Positions 1-8,435 of a stretch of DNA of 64,000 nucleotides are shown piece after piece. Origin of the DNA: Streptomyces kurssanovii (GTDB lineage Bacteria; Actinomycetota; Actinomycetes; Streptomycetales; Streptomycetaceae); NCBI RefSeq assembly GCF_014649695.1, contig NZ_BMTN01000001.1, positions 682,001 to 746,000 on the forward strand, in the 5' to 3' direction. The translations under genes and the position numbers were made by a program. A model generated the notes under the pieces. The model made no database searches. It worked only from the letters and a program-made list of their open reading frames with translations, and was not told the origin of the DNA. Positions within the stretch are counted from its first letter, which is position 1. Each line of letters opens with the position of its first letter.

Positions 1-139
1 TTCGCCTCCCGTGCTCACGGGGCGCAGACACGCCCACGCAGTGACACAAACGCGACCTGGCACCGAGAAATCACAGCTCCGGGTGCTCGCGGGCCCGGCG
101 GCGGGACAGCGTCGACGACCGCCTCGCGGCACGCACCGG

Positions 140-1348
140 TCAGGCTGCCCGGCCGGCGGCGGTCGGTGCCTCGGCGCGGTTGGCGCGCAGCAGCTGTTGG
201 CGCTTGGCGACACCTCCCGGCATGCGGTGCAGGCTGAAAGAACCCGGCTTGTGCGCCTCTCCGGACAGGTGCTTGGGGATGCTCTTGCAGACGAATTCCT
301 TGATCCTGGCGCCCGGACCGGCGTCGATGTGCAGCCACACCGCGACGTCGGACCTGTTGGCGAACTGGTAGATGCCCGCGCTTCGCCCCAGGCTGATGCA
401 CTGGGCGTACATCGACTGGTGCAGCTTCTCCGGCTGCTCACCCGCGAGCCGGCTGAGCACCGTGTCGGCGGCCCGCGCGCCCAGGGGCGTCGCGTTCAGG
501 CAGCTCATCCGCAGCGGCAGGCCGGACGGCGCCGCGGAGTCCCCGGCCGCGACGATGCGCGTGTCGTCCACGCTCGTGAGCGTCTCGTCCGTGAGCAGGC
601 GGCCCACGGCGTCGGTGCTCAGCCCGCTGCGCGCGGCCAGGTCAGGAACGCCGAAGCCGACGGTCCACACGGTGACCTCGCTCGGCAGCTCACGGCCGTC
701 AGCGAGCCGCACGGCTTCGCGGGTCACCGCCGTCACCTTCGCGTCGGAGCCGTCGATGACCGTCACGCCGAGCTCGGCCAGCCGCTTCGCAACCGAGCGC
801 CGGCCCCGGGTGTGCAGGTACGGGCCGAGGACGCCGCCGCAGACCAGGGTCACCCGGCGGCCAAGCTCCGCCAGCTCTGCGGCGGTCTCGATCCCGGTCG
901 GGCCGGCTCCGACGACCGTCATCGGGGCGGTCGCGGGCGTCGCGTCGAGGACCGACCGCAGGCGCTGTGCCTCCTCCAGGGTGGCGATCGGGTGGGCGAA
1001 CTCGGCCGCCCCCGGCACGCCGGGGTCGGCGCTGCCACTGCCCACGGCGTAGATCAGGTAGTCGTAGTCGAGCGTGCCGTCCGCCGCCAGCGTCACGCTG
1101 CGCTCGGCCGCGTCGATCCGGGTCACGGTGTCGATCACCAGGCGGACGCCCTCGGCCAGGACGTCCTGGTAGGCGACGATCGCGTCGTCGGACCCGCCCA
1201 CCAGCTGGTGCAGACGGACCCGGTGGACGAAGTCCGGGCGGGGGTTGATCAGCGTCACGGTCACGTCGTCGCGCAGCGTCAGCCGGTTCGCGGCCATCAC
1301 GCCCGCGTAACCGCCACCGATCACGGCCACATGCGTGTTCCCAGTCAT
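140..1348 (-). CDS. NDH-2-like FAD-dependent NAD(P)H oxidoreductase
   Basis: The 402-residue protein has the two-dinucleotide-fold layout of type II NADH dehydrogenase-like flavoproteins. An FAD-binding GGGYAG loop lies at residues 11-16, a second Rossmann loop (VGAGPTGIETA) near residue 147 fits NAD(P)H binding, and a C-terminal AAGDSA segment should contact the flavin. There is no signal peptide, so it is probably cytoplasmic or membrane-peripheral. The ATG is preceded by a strong GGAGGAGG ribosome site. Length is normal for the family (about 400). It stands alone on the minus strand, so its electron acceptor (quinone or other) cannot be told from context. Family assignment is firm; substrate is unknown. 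Confidence 0.88.
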   Translation of the reverse strand: MTGNTHVAVIGGGYAGVMAANRLTLRDDVTVTLINPRPDFVHRVRLHQLVGGSDDAIVAYQDVLAEGVRLVIDTVTRIDAAERSVTLAADGTLDYDYLIYAVGSGSADPGVPGAAEFAHPIATLEEAQRLRSVLDATPATAPMTVVGAGPTGIETAAELAELGRRVTLVCGGVLGPYLHTRGRRSVAKRLAELGVTVIDGSDAKVTAVTREAVRLADGRELPSEVTVWTVGFGVPDLAARSGLSTDAVGRLLTDETLTSVDDTRIVAAGDSAAPSGLPLRMSCLNATPLGARAADTVLSRLAGEQPEKLHQSMYAQCISLGRSAGIYQFANRSDVAVWLHIDAGPGARIKEFVCKSIPKHLSGEAHKPGSFSLHRMPGGVAKRQQLLRANRAEAPTAAGRAA

Positions 1349-1413
1349 AGTGCCTCCTCCGTTTCCAGGTGTTCGGCCTCAAGACACCGGGCCCTCGGTG
1401 GCTGTGACACGGT

Positions 1414-1432
1414 GTGAGTCGGATCACCTCAC
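1414..1432. promoter_or_regulatory. Inverted repeat upstream of the flavoprotein gene
   Basis: GTGAG and CTCAC half-sites flank a 9-base spacer, about 65 bases upstream of the minus-strand flavoprotein start. The position suits an operator, but the half-sites are short and could be chance. Confidence 0.25.
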
Positions 1433-1521
1433 GGGCTAGGGGGGAGGTCAGATCCAGCCTGCGACGCGTCGCCCCATGGGCCGACCTGCCGTGAGCTCGG
1501 CCGGCTCCCTACGATCTCGGC

Positions 1522-2175
1522 ATGACTACCAAGTACGACGTCAAGCGCGAGCTCAAGCAGTGCTACTCACCCAAGAACACCGACTGGGAGCTCGTCGACA
1601 TCCCCGAACTTCGTTTCCTCGCCATCGACGGCCACGGCGACCCGAACACAACCGCCGCGTACCGCCACGCGGTCGAGGCGCTCTACGCGGTCGCCTATAC
1701 GGCGAAGTTCGCGAGCAAAGGTGATCTGGGCATGGATTTCGTCGTGGGCCCGCTCGAGGGATTGTGGTGGGCGGACGACATGGACGACTTCCTGGCCAGA
1801 CTCAAGGACAACTGGCGGTGGAGACTGCTCATCAACGTCCCCGACTGGATCACCGGCGGCATGATCGAAGACGCCAAGCACACCGCCCTGACCAAGAAGA
1901 ACCTTCCGGCCGTTCCGGACGTTCGGTCGGAGACGCTGCACGAGGGCACCAGCGCCCAGGTCCTCCACATCGGCTCTTACGACGACGAGACCCCGATCCT
2001 CACCAGGCTGCACCACGATTACCTCCCCGCCAACAACTTGCGGGAGGCGGGGTTGCACCACGAGATCTACCTCAGCGACCCCCGCAGGACCGACCCCGCA
2101 AAGCTCCGGACGATTCTGCGGCAACCCGTGGAAGCGCAGCCCCGGAAGACATCAGAAGGTGATCGGCATGCCTGA
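1522..2175 (+). CDS. GyrI-like small-molecule-binding domain protein
   Basis: The 217-residue protein matches the stand-alone GyrI-like family: an N-terminal YDVKRELK..YSPK stretch, then WELVDIPELRFLAIDGHGDPN, and a C-terminal DYLPANNL..GLHHEIYLSDPRRTDPAKLRTILRQPV segment that is highly typical. In this superfamily the domain binds small, often cationic or toxic, ligands, and some members hydrolyse cyclopropanoid electrophiles. No DNA-binding domain is present. The ATG at 1522 gives the family's usual beginning; no clear Shine-Dalgarno sequence precedes it. A DinB gene follows about 100 bases downstream in the same direction, so co-transcription is possible. The ligand is unknown. Confidence 0.85.
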   Translation: MTTKYDVKRELKQCYSPKNTDWELVDIPELRFLAIDGHGDPNTTAAYRHAVEALYAVAYTAKFASKGDLGMDFVVGPLEGLWWADDMDDFLARLKDNWRWRLLINVPDWITGGMIEDAKHTALTKKNLPAVPDVRSETLHEGTSAQVLHIGSYDDETPILTRLHHDYLPANNLREAGLHHEIYLSDPRRTDPAKLRTILRQPVEAQPRKTSEGDRHA

Positions 2176-2190
2176 CTGCTGGACCGGACT

Positions 2191-2208
2191 TGCCAGGATG
2201 ACCTGGCA
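2191..2208 (+). terminator. Short hairpin after the GyrI-like gene
   Basis: TGCCAGG and CCTGGCA pair perfectly around an ATGA loop, 16 bases after the upstream stop codon. There is no U-tract, as is usual in actinobacteria. The stem is only 7 bp, so it is a weak terminator candidate. Confidence 0.35.
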
Positions 2209-2280
2209 GCCAGAGGAGCAGGGTGGGCCCGGCGTTTAATGCCTCGACATCGGTCTCGGTGATCGGGGACGCTTCGCGCG

Positions 2281-2787
2281 ATGACAAGAATCGACGACAC
2301 ACCGCCCGCGTGGGACGAGCGCACACAGCTCACCACGTTTCTCGACTACGCACGGGACACCGCTCGCGCCAAATGCGAAGGCGTCTCCGCGGAGAACGCA
2401 CGCAAGGCGCTCCTGCCGGGCTCACCGCTGATGACCATGAGCGGAGTGATCAACCACCTCCGCTGGGTCGAGTACTACTGGTTCCAAGTGGTCTTCCTCG
2501 GCGAGGAGGACCGGGGCCCCTGGACCGAGGAGGACCCCGACCGCGAGATGCGTATCGCCGTCGACTTCCCGCTCACGCAGTTGCTCGACGAATACGCCGA
2601 ACAGAGCGCGCGCTACCGCGAACTGGTCGTCGGGAACGACCTGGACACCCAGGCCGAGCGAGCCGTCCGCGACGGTCTCCATGTCGACCTGCGGTGGATC
2701 CTCCTCCACCTCACCGAGGAGACGGCCCGGCACAACGGCCACCTGGACATCCTGCGCGAGATGCTCGACGGCACGACCGGCGACTAG
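2281..2787 (+). CDS. DinB-like (DUF664) putative metal-dependent transferase
   Basis: The 168-residue helical protein belongs to the DinB/DUF664 superfamily, which includes mycothiol- and bacillithiol-dependent S-transferases. The metal-ligand pattern is visible: a histidine in VINHLRWVEYYWF (near residue 57) and an H-x3-H pair in ETARHNGHLDILRE near the C-terminus. Length is typical (150-180). Actinobacterial members often use mycothiol for detoxification, but the substrate here is unknown. The start is preceded by only a weak purine-rich site. A second, divergent DinB protein is encoded at 7773-8375. Confidence 0.85.
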   Translation: MTRIDDTPPAWDERTQLTTFLDYARDTARAKCEGVSAENARKALLPGSPLMTMSGVINHLRWVEYYWFQVVFLGEEDRGPWTEEDPDREMRIAVDFPLTQLLDEYAEQSARYRELVVGNDLDTQAERAVRDGLHVDLRWILLHLTEETARHNGHLDILREMLDGTTGD

Positions 2788-2840
2788 AGATGCTCTGTCC
2801 ACGGAGGGTCGGGACGGTCACATGATGCGCCGGACGGGCC

Positions 2841-3395
2841 CTAGGAAGAGGCGGGGGACGGCCGCGCGGATTCGGTTCGAGGTGACGACTTCGAGCGGCC
2901 ACCGTCGCACATCAGCGTGATCACGATCATCGACGTGGGGGACGCGTCCGCACCCGAGGCACCCGGAAGGACGGTCGCAGCCGTCCAGTTGCCCTTGCGC
3001 AGGCTGAGCCATCCCTCACCCATGCCATGACCGGTCTGCCAGCCGTGGTCCGACCGCGCCCGGGCGAACCCGGCCTTCAGGGCCGTGTCCACGGTCGCCG
3101 ACTCGTGCTCGGCCGTCAGACGCTCGTGGCACTCGGTCGGGATCAGGTCCTGCGGCGTCCGCTCCAGTGTGATGCCCTCGGCCTCGAGCGCCGAGGTCAG
3201 GTCGGAGACCACAGTGTCCGCGGGCAGCGGCGGACCCGAATGGCGCGGCGGGAGCGGGCCCTTGTCCTCCAGGAGCAGAGCGCCGCAGCCGGTCGTCGCC
3301 GTCATCGTCAGCGCCGCCGTCATCGCCAGGCCCGTCAGGCCTGTGCGCCCCCGTCGCAGTCGCACCGTCTCGTCCGCCCCTTCTGTGCCGTTCAC
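2841..3395 (-). CDS. Putative secreted or lipoprotein of unknown function
   Basis: The 184-residue product starts at a GTG. It has a basic N-terminus (RLRRGRT), a hydrophobic segment (GLAMTAALTMTATTGCG, about residues 22-38) and a cysteine in a poor lipobox context, so it is probably exported and perhaps lipidated. The rest has no domain I recognise; a few Cys, Trp and Gly residues (ECHERL, GMGEGWLSLRKGNW) suggest a small folded extracytoplasmic domain. It is divergent from the LysR gene across about 380 bases, so LysR control is possible but unproven. Confidence 0.6.
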   Translation of the reverse strand: MNGTEGADETVRLRRGRTGLTGLAMTAALTMTATTGCGALLLEDKGPLPPRHSGPPLPADTVVSDLTSALEAEGITLERTPQDLIPTECHERLTAEHESATVDTALKAGFARARSDHGWQTGHGMGEGWLSLRKGNWTAATVLPGASGADASPTSMIVITLMCDGGRSKSSPRTESARPSPASS

Positions 3396-3777
3396 GGCCG
3401 CTCAGTCTTCCACCCCGCCGGACCACGACGGACGGCGGGCCCGGCCACGCGTGCCGGTTCGGCGATCCGTTGTCGGACCCCTCTGCGAAGGCGTGGCTAC
3501 GGGACGGTGCGGAGCCGTCCGCACCGGCGCGGTAGGGGGAAACGGTGACCCCCTGATGCGCGCGCGGGCGCGGGCGGACTCAAGGGGAGTGGACGGGCCG
3601 GCCATCTGTCCGCGGCTCTTGTATGTGCGAAGCGCACGCGGACGGGGTCGGCACCTGGAGCGCGTCGTCACGCGGTCCAGGTTGCCGCCCCTGGATCCAC
3701 GAAGATCCTCGCGAGTCCCAACTCCCGAGTCAATCCTAGGGTTTCCTTACAACATCCCAAGAAATACCTTGGCCCTG
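3396..3777. other. Intergenic region between the lipoprotein and LysR genes
   Basis: No convincing gene is seen. It contains an 8-bp-stem hairpin at 3506-3525 (GGTGCGGA, GCCG loop, TCCGCACC) and an inverted repeat just before the LysR start (listed separately). The last 60 bases are notably AT-richer than the surroundings, consistent with a promoter for the LysR gene. Confidence 0.5.
3757..3772. promoter_or_regulatory. Inverted repeat at the LysR gene start
   Basis: CCAAG, six bases, CTTGG: a perfect interrupted palindrome ending five bases before the ATG of the LysR gene. A site here could block ribosome or polymerase access, so autoregulation is plausible. It also replaces any recognisable Shine-Dalgarno sequence. 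Confidence 0.45.
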
Positions 3778-4734
3778 ATGACTCTCGATGATCTGCGCGT
3801 CTTCGTCGCCGTGTGCCGCGCCGGCAGCCTCAGCGCCGTGGCCCGCGAACTGTCCTGCACCCAGTCCGCCGTCAGCCAGCATGTGAAACGGCTCGAGCGA
3901 GAGATCGGGACCGACCTGGTGGAACGGCATCCGCGCGGCGTCGTGCCCACACAGGCGGGCCGCCTTCTCCAAACGGCCGCCGCCGACGGCATCGCCGGCC
4001 TCGACGTCGCACTGCGACGCCTCGCGGACCTCGTACGCGGCGACGGCGGCTCGGTACGCATCACCACCGGCGCCACCACCGTGCGCCACTTCATGTCGGC
4101 GGCGGTCGTCGAATTCCGGCGCCGACACCCCCGCGTCAGCCTGGAGTTCCAGACGGAGAACTCCAGCCGCAGTTGCTTCGACGCGCTCGCGGCCCACGAT
4201 CTGGATCTGGCATGGATCACCATCGGCGCACCCGTGCGCGGTGTCGAGCAGCGCCCGGTGATCGACCTGCCCTGGGTGCTGGCCGTCCACGCGGACGACC
4301 CGCTCGCCACCCGGAGCCGTATCGAAACGCGGGATCTCGCGGGCATCCGCCACATCCGGCTGCCGGAGAACTCCACGTCGCGCGCCCGGCTCGACGCCGC
4401 GTTCGCCGAATGGGGCATCCACGTCACCTCGGACACCGGCGTCGCCGACTGGGACACCGCCATCCTCCTTGCCGAACTCGGCCTCGGCCACGCCGTCGTT
4501 CCCGCCCTACCCGGCTGGAGCGGCTCCGCCCATCCTTCGCTGTGCTTCGTCCCGATCCCCGACCTCCCCGCCCTCTCGGCGGGCTGGGCGGTACGGAAGT
4601 GGGACGCCCTGTCGCCGCTGGCCCGCGCCTTCGCGGACCTGGTCGCCGCGAGGAGCGGCCAGGGGGCGCTCCCCGGTCAACGCCGGTCCGTCCGGGCCGG
4701 TACGGCGCACCGGGGCGGGGCTCGCCCCACCTGA
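3778..4734 (+). CDS. LysR family transcriptional regulator
   Basis: From the ATG at 3778 the product is 318 residues, the family norm. An N-terminal winged HTH starts with MTLDDLRVFVAVCRAGSLSAVA, followed by the recognition helix region CTQSAVSQHVKRLE and the wing. A periplasmic-binding-protein-like effector domain follows from about residue 90 (GGSVRITTGATTV) to 300. The frame is open far upstream, but only this start gives a normal LysR N-terminus. There is no good ribosome site; a CCAAG-N6-CTTGG repeat sits immediately upstream. The low-GC run before the start marks the promoter. Inducer and targets are unknown. Confidence 0.9.
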   Translation: MTLDDLRVFVAVCRAGSLSAVARELSCTQSAVSQHVKRLEREIGTDLVERHPRGVVPTQAGRLLQTAAADGIAGLDVALRRLADLVRGDGGSVRITTGATTVRHFMSAAVVEFRRRHPRVSLEFQTENSSRSCFDALAAHDLDLAWITIGAPVRGVEQRPVIDLPWVLAVHADDPLATRSRIETRDLAGIRHIRLPENSTSRARLDAAFAEWGIHVTSDTGVADWDTAILLAELGLGHAVVPALPGWSGSAHPSLCFVPIPDLPALSAGWAVRKWDALSPLARAFADLVAARSGQGALPGQRRSVRAGTAHRGGARPT

Positions 4735-4868
4735 CGCACGAGAGGGGCGCGCTGGCGGCCGCCCCCGCGGTGCCGGCCCCACCCCGCGATGGCTCGGCCG
4801 GCCGGCCATCCGGAAGCTCGGTCGGTCAGCCGGTCAGTCGGTCAGCGGCACGTCGGCCAGCCGGCCGG

Positions 4869-6050
4869 CTAGAGGATCACGTGCGGCAGGAACCGGGCGT
4901 AGCCGTCCGTGACCGGCCCCGCGGACTCCCGGATACCGAGACCGGCGGCCTCGTTCTCGACGACCCAGGCTCCCAGCACCACGCGGTTGCCGTCGAAGTC
5001 GGGCAGTGGCGCCAACTCCTGGTAGCAGCAGGGCTCTTCGCGCACCATGGGCGCGTCGCCCGGCGCGTGCAGGGTGATCCCGGCCCCCTCCCGGCCAAGG
5101 AGCGGCTTGGCCGCCCAGCCCGGGCCGTGGGCCAGTTCGCGGGGGCCGTCGAGGTGGGCGGCGAGCAGGTTCGGGTGGCCCGGGTAGAGCTCCCACAGGA
5201 CCGCGAGCAGCGCCTTGTTCGACAGCAGCATCTTCCAGGCGGGCTCGATCCAGCAGGTGGTCCCGGTACCGCCGCCGTTGTCCAGAGTGTCGAGGACGTG
5301 CGGACCGAAGTGGTCGGTGACCAGCCACTCCCAGGGGTAGAGCTTGAAGCAGCTGCGGATGAAGCCCAGTCGCTCGTCGACGAAGCGGCCGGTGATCCGG
5401 TCCCAGCCGATGCGTTCCACCGACAGCGCCTCGGTCGCTATGCCGGCCTGCTCCGCGGTCTCCCGCAGATACGCCACGGTCATCAGGTCCTCGCCGCACT
5501 CGTCACCGTCGGTGTGCGCGAAGTGGACGGGGCCGGGTGGCAGCAGCGGGGCCTGCCGACGCCATGCGGCGACGAGGCGTTCGTGGAGCGAGTTCCACTG
5601 GTCGGCGCCGGGAAAGCGCTCCTCCATCCAGAACCACTGCGGGCTTGCGGCCTCGACCAGGGACGTCGGGGTGTCGGCGTTGTACTCCAGCATCTTCGCC
5701 GGCCCGGTGCCGTCGTAGTGCAGGTCGAAGCGTCCGTAGAGGGAGGGCAGTTCGTCGCGCCGGTGCCAGGACTCGGTGACGTGGGCGACAAGACGCGGGT
5801 CGGTGATGCCCAGCTCGGCGAAACGATTCTCCTTGACGATGTGCGCCGCCGCGGCCAGCGACATCGCATGCAGTTCCTCGACGACCTCCTCGAGTGCCTC
5901 CACCTCGGGCAGCGAGAACTCGTAGTACGCGCTCTCGTCCCAGTAAGGGCGCAGCGAGCCGTCCGGGTGACGGGTCAGCGGATAGACGCAGCCCTGCTCC
6001 TCGACGATGCGTCGCCAGTCAGGACGGGGCTCGATGGTGCGGCGCCGCAC
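4869..6050 (-). CDS. YgiC-like glutathionylspermidine-synthase-type ATP-grasp protein
   Basis: The 393-residue protein starts at GTG and matches the C-terminal-synthetase family of glutathionylspermidine synthase (YgiC/YjfC): RPDWRRIVEEQG at the start, YWDESAYYEF, LEYNADTPTSLVEA (nucleotide and substrate binding) and a C-terminal ATP-grasp with KPLLGREGAGI and VLGAWVVENEAAGLGIRE. It lacks the amidase half of the bifunctional enzyme. Actinobacteria make little glutathione, so the true substrates (a peptide or amine ligation) are unknown. It lies six bases downstream of a small lipoprotein gene, and the two form one leftward unit. Confidence 0.88.
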   Translation of the reverse strand: MRRRTIEPRPDWRRIVEEQGCVYPLTRHPDGSLRPYWDESAYYEFSLPEVEALEEVVEELHAMSLAAAAHIVKENRFAELGITDPRLVAHVTESWHRRDELPSLYGRFDLHYDGTGPAKMLEYNADTPTSLVEAASPQWFWMEERFPGADQWNSLHERLVAAWRRQAPLLPPGPVHFAHTDGDECGEDLMTVAYLRETAEQAGIATEALSVERIGWDRITGRFVDERLGFIRSCFKLYPWEWLVTDHFGPHVLDTLDNGGGTGTTCWIEPAWKMLLSNKALLAVLWELYPGHPNLLAAHLDGPRELAHGPGWAAKPLLGREGAGITLHAPGDAPMVREEPCCYQELAPLPDFDGNRVVLGAWVVENEAAGLGIRESAGPVTDGYARFLPHVIL

Positions 6051-6056
6051 GGCGGA

Positions 6057-6353
6057 TCACCCTCCTCCCGAGCCGGACGTGCCGAACCCGCCTCTGCTGA
6101 CGGCGGACTTGTCGAAGCTGCCGCCGGTGACCTTGCCGTCGCTGACCGTGCCGCCGTAGTAGTACTTGCCGCCGCCTCCGCCCGAGCCGCTCTTCCCGCT
6201 GTCCTGCCCGCACTTGTAGTCGGGCAGCACGTCGTACGACAGGGGGTCGACGCAGCGCTTGTCCGGGTCCGAGCCGCATGCCGCGAGCGTCGCCGCGAGC
6301 AATCCCATGCCGCCGATCACCACCGTGCCCGACCTCAATCTCCGCCGTGCCAT
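6057..6353 (-). CDS. Small YgiB-like lipoprotein
   Basis: The 98-residue product starts at an ATG with an AAGGGG ribosome site. A signal peptide ends in a good lipobox (LAAC, cysteine near residue 26). The mature part has CVDPLSYDVLPDYKC, with two cysteines, and then a Gly/Ser-rich, Tyr-containing tail (GGGGGKYYYGG). Pairing with a YgiC-like ATP-grasp gene recalls the enterobacterial ygiB-ygiC pair, and I infer the same relationship. The in-frame region continues upstream without a stop, but it has no protein character and the ribosome site fixes the start. Function is unknown; likely an envelope partner of the ligase. Confidence 0.75.
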   Translation of the reverse strand: MARRRLRSGTVVIGGMGLLAATLAACGSDPDKRCVDPLSYDVLPDYKCGQDSGKSGSGGGGGKYYYGGTVSDGKVTGGSFDKSAVSRGGFGTSGSGGG

Positions 6354-6384
6354 TGCCCAGCCACCCCTTTTCCTGTTCTTCCTC

Positions 6385-6408
6385 GCACCCGCACCCGCAC
6401 CCGCACCC
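6385..6408. repeat. Four tandem GCACCC hexamers
   Basis: Four perfect copies in a row, about 30 bases upstream of the YgiB-like start. Such a tract can vary in copy number by slippage and may change promoter spacing, but that is inference. Confidence 0.6.
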
Positions 6409-6785
6409 CGCAGCGCGTCTGTGAAGGGCTGTTCCGCCCTGCGTCGGGACCGCGCGGCGCTCTGCCTCGCGCGAGACGGTCGTCTCCCGCCGACGGCGGT
6501 ACGCCCCGCCCCGGCACCATGATTCTGTCGGGCGGGCGTCCCGGCCGCCCTGCCCTGACCCGGCAGTCTCCGGGCGCGCATGCTGCGTACGTCCGGCAGC
6601 ACCGGCGCACACGTGTAGCCGCGGCCGGGCACCGCGAGCGACCTGCGCGCCTCCCGAGGACTGGGGGCCATGTCCGAGGCACACAGTAGACGGCGACCAA
6701 GGCCCGTCCCCGCACCGGTGGACCGGCCGCGTCCGTCCCGCACCGTCGTACGGGGCTCCGAGCCGGCGGAGAGGCCTGACCCTGC

Positions 6786-6914
6786 TCAAGAGGTGTCGGA
6801 CAGACGTCCCAGCCACTCGCTCAGCAGACCGCTCTCCGCGCCGGTCAGTACCGGGGACGGTGCGTGGGCGAGCAGGGCGTCGAATTTCGCCGCGGTCGCC
6901 GGGATGTCGGCCCC
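6786..6914 (-). pseudogene. C-terminal remnant of an unidentified protein
   Basis: On the minus strand, about 42 codons before a TGA read as plausible protein (DIPATAAKFDALLAH, then GLLSEWLGRLSDTS). The upstream frame becomes Arg/Ser/Gly-rich and has no start with a ribosome site. It looks like the 3' end of a lost gene. The family cannot be named. Confidence 0.25.
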
Positions 6915-7034
6915 GCTCCGCCCGTCCGTCGGTCCGGCCGCCGACGCGGCCTCGGAGCGTCTCCTTGGCCCCGCTAGCCCCCCCGCGCGCGGACAGGGAC
7001 CCCGTCCCGGCGGTCAAGATCATCGGGGTGCAGA

Positions 7035-7646
7035 ATGGCCCGTATGGCGATAGCGAACATGCCGAGAACGGCAACGGTCGACGACGCTCCGCAGATCAGC
7101 CGTACCCTGGCCCGCGCCTTCGACGACGACCCGATGATGCGCTGGTTCTTCCCCGACGACGACGCGCGCGAGGCGGTACTGGCCCGCTACTTCGCCACGA
7201 TCTTCACCCGGCAGTACGGGCGCCACGGCGTGTGCGAGCACACCCAGGCGGCCGCCGCGTTCTGGGTACCGCCGGAGGCGCAGGCAAAGGCCGTTCCCGA
7301 CGCGGAAACCATCCAGGAACTCCTGGACCTTCTCGGGGACAGGGCTCGGCTGTTCAGGGACGCCGTCGAGACGGCCGCGAAGCACACACCCCAGGAGCCG
7401 CACTGGTATCTGGCGATGATCGGCGCCGACCCGGCCGCCCAGGGCCAGGGACACGGGGCCGCCCTGCTGCGCTCGGGGCTGGCCAAGGCCGACGCGGCGG
7501 GTCTGCCCGCCTATCTGGAGTCCTCCAAGCCGTCCAACCTCCCCTTCTACGAGCACTTCGGCTTCTCCGTGCGCGAGGAGCTGCGGCTGCCGGGGGGCGG
7601 ACCGGTGCTGTGGGGGATGTGGCGCCGGCCGGCCGGCTCCCCCTGA
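7035..7646 (+). CDS. GNAT family N-acetyltransferase
   Basis: The 203-residue protein has the GNAT fold. A strand and acetyl-CoA loop, LAMIGADPAAQGQGHGAALL (residues about 131-150), carries the Q/R-x-x-G-x-G/A motif; a C-terminal PFYEHFGFSVREEL (about 170-183) is the usual motif B. The N-terminal RTATVDDAPQISRTLARAFDDDPMMRWFFPD is typical of actinobacterial GNATs that act on small molecules. Starts at 7035, 7044 or 7059 are all possible; the first is given. It faces the DinB gene convergently and ends in a hairpin. The acceptor substrate is unknown. Confidence 0.9.
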   Translation: MARMAIANMPRTATVDDAPQISRTLARAFDDDPMMRWFFPDDDAREAVLARYFATIFTRQYGRHGVCEHTQAAAAFWVPPEAQAKAVPDAETIQELLDLLGDRARLFRDAVETAAKHTPQEPHWYLAMIGADPAAQGQGHGAALLRSGLAKADAAGLPAYLESSKPSNLPFYEHFGFSVREELRLPGGGPVLWGMWRRPAGSP

Positions 7647-7663
7647 GGGTCCGGGGAGCCGGC
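7632..7663 (+). terminator. Hairpin spanning the GNAT stop codon
   Basis: GCCGGCTCCCC and GGGGAGCCGGC form a perfect 11-bp stem with a 10-base loop that contains the TGA stop of the GNAT gene. It probably ends GNAT transcription; it can also serve the convergent DinB gene. Confidence 0.65.
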
Positions 7664-7772
7664 TCCCGCTGACGGCCCGGAACCGCCCCGACGGGACGGC
7701 GGGCGACCTGCCGAGCATGGTGGTGACCTCGCCGCGCCGGGCGCTACGGCCGAGCGTGCAGCCCGCCCGCGT

Positions 7773-8375
7773 TCACCGAGACTCTCGCGCCCGGCGACCG
7801 GCCTCCTCGGCCGTGCGCTCCAGCCGGCTTCGATGGTTCTCCCACCATGCCGAATCCCCGGGCGCCATGCTGCGGTTGCTCTTGTTCATCCCGACCGCAC
7901 CGTCCATGAGTTCCCGGAGGATGTCGGCGTGCCCGGCGTGCCGGTGCGTATCGGCGATCACGCGCACGACGGCATGATGCAACGTCACCTCGTTCTTGGC
8001 GGGCCACCACGGCACCTTGCCGATCGTGTCCAGCGACAGCGCGTCGATCGTCGCGTCCGCGTGCGCCCATGCCCGCTGGTAGAGCTCCACTATGTCCTCG
8101 CGTGACTCGTCGGCGGTGGCCCACATGTCCGCGTTGGCCTCCGCACCCTCCTCCAGCCAGGGCAACGGCTCGCCGGACGGCCGTCCGAAGGTGTCGCCGA
8201 GGTAGCCCAGCTCCACACCCGCCGCGTGCTTGACCATGCCCAGGAGGTTGGTGCCGGTCGGCGTCAGCGGGCGGCGGACGTCGTACTCGGAGAGCCCTTC
8301 GAGCTTCCAGAGCAGGGCGTCACGGGCGGATTGGAGGTAGAAGCGAAGGTCAGCCTTGGGGTCCGATGCGTTCAT
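7773..8375 (-). CDS. DinB-like (DUF664) family protein
   Basis: The 200-residue protein belongs to the DinB superfamily: KADLRFYLQSARDALLWKLEGLSEYDVRRPLTPTGT is the signature opening of the actinobacterial DUF664 subgroup. Metal-ligand histidines are visible in GMVKHAAGVELGYLGD and the paired HRHAGHADILRE. The C-terminal tail (SNRSMAPGDSAWWENHRSRLE) is also family-typical. Likely a thiol-dependent detoxifying transferase, as known for some relatives; the substrate is unknown. It is a distant paralogue of the protein at 2281-2787. It converges on the GNAT gene. Confidence 0.87.
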   Translation of the reverse strand: MNASDPKADLRFYLQSARDALLWKLEGLSEYDVRRPLTPTGTNLLGMVKHAAGVELGYLGDTFGRPSGEPLPWLEEGAEANADMWATADESREDIVELYQRAWAHADATIDALSLDTIGKVPWWPAKNEVTLHHAVVRVIADTHRHAGHADILRELMDGAVGMNKSNRSMAPGDSAWWENHRSRLERTAEEAGRRARESR

Positions 8376-8435
8376 GGGACCAGTCTGCCGCTCACGTGAT
8401 CTTTGTTCACCGCGTTTGCCGACCGCTCCCGGTGA

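Larger units (their letters stand above)
6354..7034. other. Gene-poor stretch with a hexamer repeat and one gene remnant
   Basis: No intact gene is supported over about 680 bases. It carries four tandem GCACCC units (6385-6408) in the presumed promoter of the YgiB-like gene and a protein-like C-terminal scrap on the minus strand ending at 6786. The remainder shows no coding signature in any frame that I trust. Confidence 0.5.

Noticed and set aside
6385-6408. Possible CRISPR-like or VNTR array
   Set aside because: Only four 6-base units without spacers; a simple tandem repeat.
3813-6689. A 958-codon frame on the plus strand across the LysR and YgiC-like genes
   Set aside because: It is Arg/Pro-rich, overlaps two well-supported genes in other frames, and contains no recognisable domain. 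A product of high GC.
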